A stretch of 8,435 nucleotides of DNA, from assembly GCA_004283105.1 (NCBI GenBank), contig SHLN01000111.1, positions 1-8,435 on the forward strand. Direction: 5' to 3'. Position 1 is the first letter of the stretch. The number at the start of each line of letters is the position of its first letter. The notes beneath the pieces were generated by a model that saw only the letters and a program-made list of their open reading frames with translations, ran no database searches and had not been told where the DNA came from. The position numbers were made by a program, and so were the translations under genes. Below, piece after piece: positions 5,814 to 8,435 of this stretch. This DNA comes from Acidimicrobiia bacterium. Its GTDB lineage: Bacteria; Actinomycetota; Acidimicrobiia; Spongiisociales; SHLN01.

Positions 5814-7700
5814 TTAGGCCGTCGATTCCATTGGTTGGATGCTGACCGCCGTGGCCTTGAACTCGGCCGTCCCCGACTTGGGATCCCAGGCATCGATGGT
5901 CAACAGGTTGACGTCCGCTTCGTCCGGCTGATGAATCGACATGAACGCCAGCCCCGGCCGCAAGCTGCGATGGAAGAACACGGGGACCTCGATTGATCCC
6001 CGGCGGGAACGCACGCTCACCTGATCGCCCTCGGCGAGGCCGAAAGCGGCGCCGTCCTCGGGGGAGATCTCGATGCTCCCTCGTTCGCGAAGCGGCGATG
6101 AATAGCCACCCGTCTGCACGCCGGTGTTGTAGGAGTCGAGCCGGCGTCCTGTGGTCAGGCGAATGGGGAACTCTTCGGTCAACTCGTCGACCGGAGGTAC
6201 CCATCCGGTGGGAATGAGCGGCACCGGATCCCGGGGCAGTGGATCTTCCCAGAGATCGCCGTGGAGAAATCGGGTACCGGGATCATCCTCGTCGACACAC
6301 GGCCATTGGATGCCGCCCAGTTCGTCCAGCCGCCGGTACGACATGCCGGCGTGCATCGGAGAGAGCTCTCGCAGTTCGTCCCAGATCGACTCGGCATGTG
6401 TGGTCCCCAGGTCATGGCCGAGGCGGCTTGCCAGCATGGCGAGGATCTCGAGGTCGTCGCGCGCCTCACCCGGTGGCTCGAGGGCCTTGCGAACCCGCTG
6501 CACTCTTCTCTCAGAGGACGTGACCGTGCCCTCGCTCTCGGCCCAGCCGGCGGCCGCGGGCAAGACCACGTCGGCCATCTCGGCGGTCCTGGTCATGAAG
6601 ATGTCCTGGACGAGCAGGAAGTCGAGCCCGGCCAGCAGACGGCGGGTTCGGGCCACGTCGGCTTCGGACTGAGCGGGATTCTCCCCGAGGACGAACAGCG
6701 ACCGGAGCTCACCGCGCTCCATGGCGTCGAACATGAGCGACAGATGGTGGCCGGGCTCCGGTGGAACGGCGGCCTCCCACTTCGCCTCGAACTTCGCACG
6801 GCTCTCATCGTCGGCCACGTCCTGGAACCCGGGCAGCTTGTTTGGCAGTGCGCCCATGTCCCCACCACCCTGGACGTTGTTCTGGCCGCGGATCGGAACG
6901 AGCCCCGAGCCGTACCGGCCCACGTGGCCCGTAAGGAGCGCCAGGTTGATGAGAGCGAGCACGTTGTCGGTGGCGTTGTGGTGCTCAGTGATGCCGAGTG
7001 TCCAGCAGATTTGGGCGGTCTCCGCCGTCGCCAGGTCGTGAGCCACATCCCGGATGACCCCGGCCGGGACACCGGTGACCTGCGCGGCTCGCTCGAGTGA
7101 CCACTCGTCGACGGCCGCCGCATAGGCGTCGAAGCCGCTCGTGGCATGGGCGATGAAGTTGTCATTCGCCAATCCGGCACTGATGATCTCGCGGCCGATT
7201 GCGTTGGCCAGGGCGATATCCGAACCGACGTCGATGCCGAGCCATACGTCGGCCCATTGTGCCGAGGTGGTACGGCGCGGATCGATCGCGTACATCTTCG
7301 CTCCGTGGTGTATCCCCTTGAGAAGGTGATGGAAGAAGATCGGGTGGGCCTCGCGCGCATTCGACCCCCACAACAGGATTAGATGGGTGGTCTCGATCTC
7401 TTCATACGACGAAGTGCCGCCGCCAACTCCGAATACTGCCGCCAGACCGGCGACGCTAGGAGCGTGTCAAGTGCGATTGCAGCTGTCGATGTTGTTGCTG
7501 CCCATGACGACCCGGGAGAACTTCTGTGCCAGATAGTTCACTTCGTTGGTCGCCTTCGAACAGCTGAACATGCCGTAAAAGGCTCCGCGGTTGGCGCCGA
7601 GGCCGGCAGCGGCTGCGTCCAACGCCTCGTCCCAGGTCGCAGCTTCCAGGACACCGTTTCGGCGTACATACGGCGTCGTCAGCCGTGGTCTGCGTGTCAT
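5814..7700 (-). CDS. fdhA: Selenocysteine-containing formate dehydrogenase catalytic subunit (Mo/W-bis-MGD), TGA at codon 78 = Sec
   Basis: This subunit performs reversible formate oxidation to CO2 at a bis-MGD molybdenum or tungsten centre. The frame is 629 codons with one internal TGA at codon 78 (7469-7467). Around it the protein reads NNIDSCNRT-U-HAPSVAGL, matching the NNVDxCxRVUHGPSVAGL region of Sec formate dehydrogenases, where U binds the metal and the next His (H79) is catalytic. R271 in IRGQNNVQGGGDMG stands for the catalytic Arg; the U78-R271 distance of 193 equals Sec140-Arg333 in E. coli FdhF. Other motifs are GSNAREAHP (112-120), the ALPNKLPGFQ stretch, and a C-terminal dinucleotide-binding domain starting near TGRRLDSYNTG. 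The protein begins at RPRLTTPYVRR, so the usual N-terminal [4Fe-4S] domain is absent; it is found on the third operon gene. The start ATG has a strong GGAGGTG site 5 bases upstream. It is the first gene of a three-gene operon. Frameshift or pseudogene is unlikely because the frame is identical on both sides of the TGA. Confidence 0.93.
7438..7469 (-). promoter_or_regulatory. Bacterial SECIS element with its UGA selenocysteine codon
   Basis: The UGA at 7469-7467 is followed, after 18 nt, by a GGUCU apical loop (7448-7444). The loop closes a 6-bp stem, GUCGCC (7454-7449) with GGCGGC (7443-7438), containing one G-U pair. From memory, E. coli fdhF has the same 18-nt spacing and a GGUCU(G) loop with a U recognised by SelB. 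Part of this likeness follows from the shared protein sequence (SVAGL), but the pairing of the stem is not forced by it. The element should recruit SelB with Sec-tRNA so that the UGA is read as Sec. Confidence 0.88.
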
Positions 7701-7705
7701 TCCAT

Positions 7706-7712
7706 CACCTCC
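7706..7712 (-). promoter_or_regulatory. Strong Shine-Dalgarno site of the catalytic subunit gene
   Basis: GGAGGTG on the - strand lies 5 bases before the ATG at 7700. It fixes the start at MTRRPRLTTP. This rules out a longer N-terminus that could hold the missing [4Fe-4S] domain. Confidence 0.8.
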
Positions 7713-7731
7713 CCACGCAGGCGAGGCTACC

Positions 7732-7773
7732 CGACAGGACGGCGGCTGTCGCGCGGAGACCCGGTGCGGGCTC
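7732..7773 (-). other. Two hairpins in the fdh leader close to the ribosome binding site
   Basis: CGACAG (7732-7737) pairs with CTGTCG (7746-7751) across an 8-nt loop, about 20 bases upstream of the Shine-Dalgarno site. Directly next to it, GAGCCCG-CAC-CGGGTCTC on the - strand forms a 7-bp stem with one bulged T (7773-7756). Both lie in the 5' leader expected for the fdh transcript and could influence ribosome access. No known riboswitch consensus was recognised. Confidence 0.4.
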
Positions 7774-7805
7774 GACAGAGGGAGGGAATCAGATCAGAAA
7801 ACAGC

Positions 7806-7829
7806 GAAGGGGACCGATCGGTCCCCTTC
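7806..7829 (-). terminator. 24-bp perfect palindrome with T-rich 3' flank in the fdh leader
   Basis: The arms GAAGGGGACC and GGTCCCCTTC flank GATC, giving a 10-bp GC-rich stem with a 4-nt loop. On the - strand it is followed by GCTGTTTTCTGATCT, which resembles an intrinsic terminator; on the + strand no T-run follows. It lies 106-129 bases upstream of the fdh start, with no other - strand gene before it in the window. It could be a leader attenuator, the terminator of a short upstream RNA, or a dyad bound by a regulator. Confidence 0.5.
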
Positions 7830-7835
7830 CCTGCT

Positions 7836-7851
7836 GGACAGTCCCTTGTCC
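7836..7851 (-). other. Small hairpin beside the 24-bp palindrome
   Basis: GGACA and TGTCC form a 5-bp inverted repeat around a 6-nt loop. It sits 6 bases from the 24-bp palindrome and 8 bases from the large 7860-7929 repeat. Alone it could be chance; it is recorded as part of the series of stems in this divergent region. Confidence 0.3.
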
Positions 7852-7859
7852 GTTTGCCC

Positions 7860-7929
7860 TACATGGCCGGTCGGGGGCTCGAACTCACGCAAAAAGATTC
7901 CGTGAGCTTTGTGGCGGGCCGGCCATGTA
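7860..7929. repeat. 11-bp inverted repeat enclosing a second hairpin, between the divergent fdh operon and sigma factor gene
   Basis: TACATGGCCGG (7860-7870) and CCGGCCATGTA (7919-7929) are perfect inverted copies 48 bases apart. Inside, CTCACG (7884-7889) pairs with CGTGAG (7901-7906) around an 11-nt loop. The unit could fold as one structured RNA on either strand, or serve as paired operator half-sites for the two divergent promoters. Its right arm ends 24 bases before the Shine-Dalgarno site of the sigma factor gene. A tRNA was considered and rejected. Confidence 0.5.
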
Positions 7930-7952
7930 TGGTCGAACAACCCACTGCCAAG

Positions 7953-7957
7953 GGAGG
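7953..7957 (+). promoter_or_regulatory. Shine-Dalgarno site of the sigma factor gene
   Basis: GGAGG lies 6 bases before a GTG at 7964, in frame with the sigma-factor homology. It supports GTG over the in-frame ATG at 8003, which has no such site. Confidence 0.6.
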
Positions 7958-7963
7958 AGCAGG

Positions 7964-8435
7964 GTGGACAGGTCCCCAAGTGCCGATGCGAGATTCCGCA
8001 CCATGTACGAGGAGAACTACGACGCCTTGCGCGACTACTGCCTTCGCCGGCTCCCAACAGATGACGCCAACGAAGCGCTGGCCGAAATCTTCCTGGTGGC
8101 ATGGCGCAGGCTCGACGACGTTCCTGCCGGCGACCAAGGACGGCTGTGGCTGTTCGGTGTTGCCCGACGGGTTACGTCCACGACGCAGCGGGGTACCCGC
8201 CGGCGCTCCCGTCTCACAGCCAAATCGATGGCGCAGGCCGACACCGGTGCGGTCGCCATCGATACCGAGACGGTGGTCGTGCGCCGCTCGGAGGACGCCC
8301 GGCTTCTCGAAGCGATTGGCACCCTGCGGCCCTCCGACCAGGAGTTGGTTCGCTTGAAGGCGTGGGAAGAACTCTCCCATTCCGATATCGGCGAAGTGCT
8401 GGGCATCTCGTCCCATGCAGTGGACATGCGTCTCA
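7964..8435 (+). CDS. ECF-type sigma-70 family RNA polymerase sigma factor (3' end outside window)
   Basis: 157 codons are visible before the window ends. Residues 11-80 resemble sigma region 2: FRTMYEENYDALRDYCLRRL, then NEALAEIFLVAWRRLDDVP (36-54) and WLFGVARRV (62-70). After a linker, residues about 110-157 form a region 4 helix-turn-helix: LRPSDQELVRLKAWEEL, then IGEVLGISSHAVDMRL. This two-region layout without region 3 is that of extracytoplasmic-function sigma factors, which direct RNA polymerase to a small regulon, often under an anti-sigma factor encoded next door. The following gene is not visible. The region 2 signature NEALAEIFLVAW departs from the common DAEDLVQETFLRAW, so it may belong to a divergent actinobacterial ECF group. 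It is transcribed away from the fdh operon; a regulatory link is possible but unproven. Confidence 0.87.
   Translation, partial: MDRSPSADARFRTMYEENYDALRDYCLRRLPTDDANEALAEIFLVAWRRLDDVPAGDQGRLWLFGVARRVTSTTQRGTRRRSRLTAKSMAQADTGAVAIDTETVVVRRSEDARLLEAIGTLRPSDQELVRLKAWEELSHSDIGEVLGISSHAVDMRL

Noticed and set aside
7371..7470. The catalytic gene could be a pseudogene broken by a stop codon, or a sequencing frameshift.
   Set aside because: The reading frame is the same on both sides of the TGA, the conserved residues run straight through it, the position is the known Sec site, and a SECIS hairpin follows.
7860..7929. A tRNA gene, possibly tRNA-Sec: the - strand has GAGTTCGAGCCCCCG and the ends GGCCGGC/ACCGGCC pair like an acceptor stem.
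   Set aside because: The length is too short, the middle stem has an 11-nt loop instead of 7, the T-stem bases do not pair, and no D-arm is found.
7909..7933. A sigma-70-like promoter (TTGTGG ... TATGGT) before the sigma factor gene.
   Set aside because: The spacing is only 13 bases, the matches are weak, and the segment lies in the inverted-repeat arm; it is not good enough to call.
7383..8357. A 324-codon open frame on the + strand.
   Set aside because: It runs antisense to the conserved Sec region of the catalytic gene and then out of frame through the sigma factor gene. It shows no recognisable domain; such long frames are common in GC-rich DNA.

Overview
The window is a formate and one-carbon metabolism locus from a high-GC bacterium. 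Hand counts of single 60-base lines give about 70% GC in the metabolic genes. The genes are densely packed, with Shine-Dalgarno sites and ATG/GTG starts. An actinobacterial (possibly Acidimicrobiia-like) origin is my inference from composition and gene style; no rRNA or other marker is present to prove it.

Layout, left to right. On the + strand, the last 32 codons of fdhD (the formate dehydrogenase sulfurtransferase) are followed 51 bases later by a complete fhs (formate--tetrahydrofolate ligase). Tail to tail with fhs, on the - strand, lies a SUMF1/FGE-fold gene. Its base composition is clearly less GC-rich, and it lacks the cysteines that make a true formylglycine-generating enzyme. Upstream of it on the - strand is a three-gene formate dehydrogenase operon (7700 down to 3039). 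The order is a selenocysteine-containing catalytic subunit, a NuoE-NuoF (HoxF-like) NAD/FMN subunit, and a small HoxU/NuoG-N-like iron-sulfur subunit. The last two genes overlap by 4 bases, and the first two are 4 bases apart. A 263-base divergent region rich in inverted repeats separates this operon from a + strand ECF-type sigma factor that runs off the right edge.

The central result is that the catalytic gene appears to be interrupted by a TGA at 7469-7467, but this is a selenocysteine codon. The frame continues without a shift on both sides. The residue after the TGA is the conserved catalytic His, and the mRNA just downstream forms a bacterial SECIS hairpin. That hairpin has the same GGUCU apical loop and the same 18-nt spacing that I recall from E. 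coli fdhF. An ordinary gene caller would split this gene in two or call it broken. A second unusual point is that the catalytic polypeptide lacks the N-terminal [4Fe-4S] domain of ordinary formate dehydrogenases. That domain (C-x2-C-x3-C-x27-C) sits instead at the C-terminus of the third subunit, so the catalytic module is assembled from two polypeptides.

Taken together, the proteins suggest a soluble NAD(P)-linked molybdenum/tungsten formate dehydrogenase. FdhD would supply the cofactor sulfur, and formate-tetrahydrofolate ligase would pass formate into, or recover it from, the folate one-carbon pool. The direction of flux cannot be read from the sequence. The selenoprotein requires selA, selB, selC and selD elsewhere in the genome; none is in this window.
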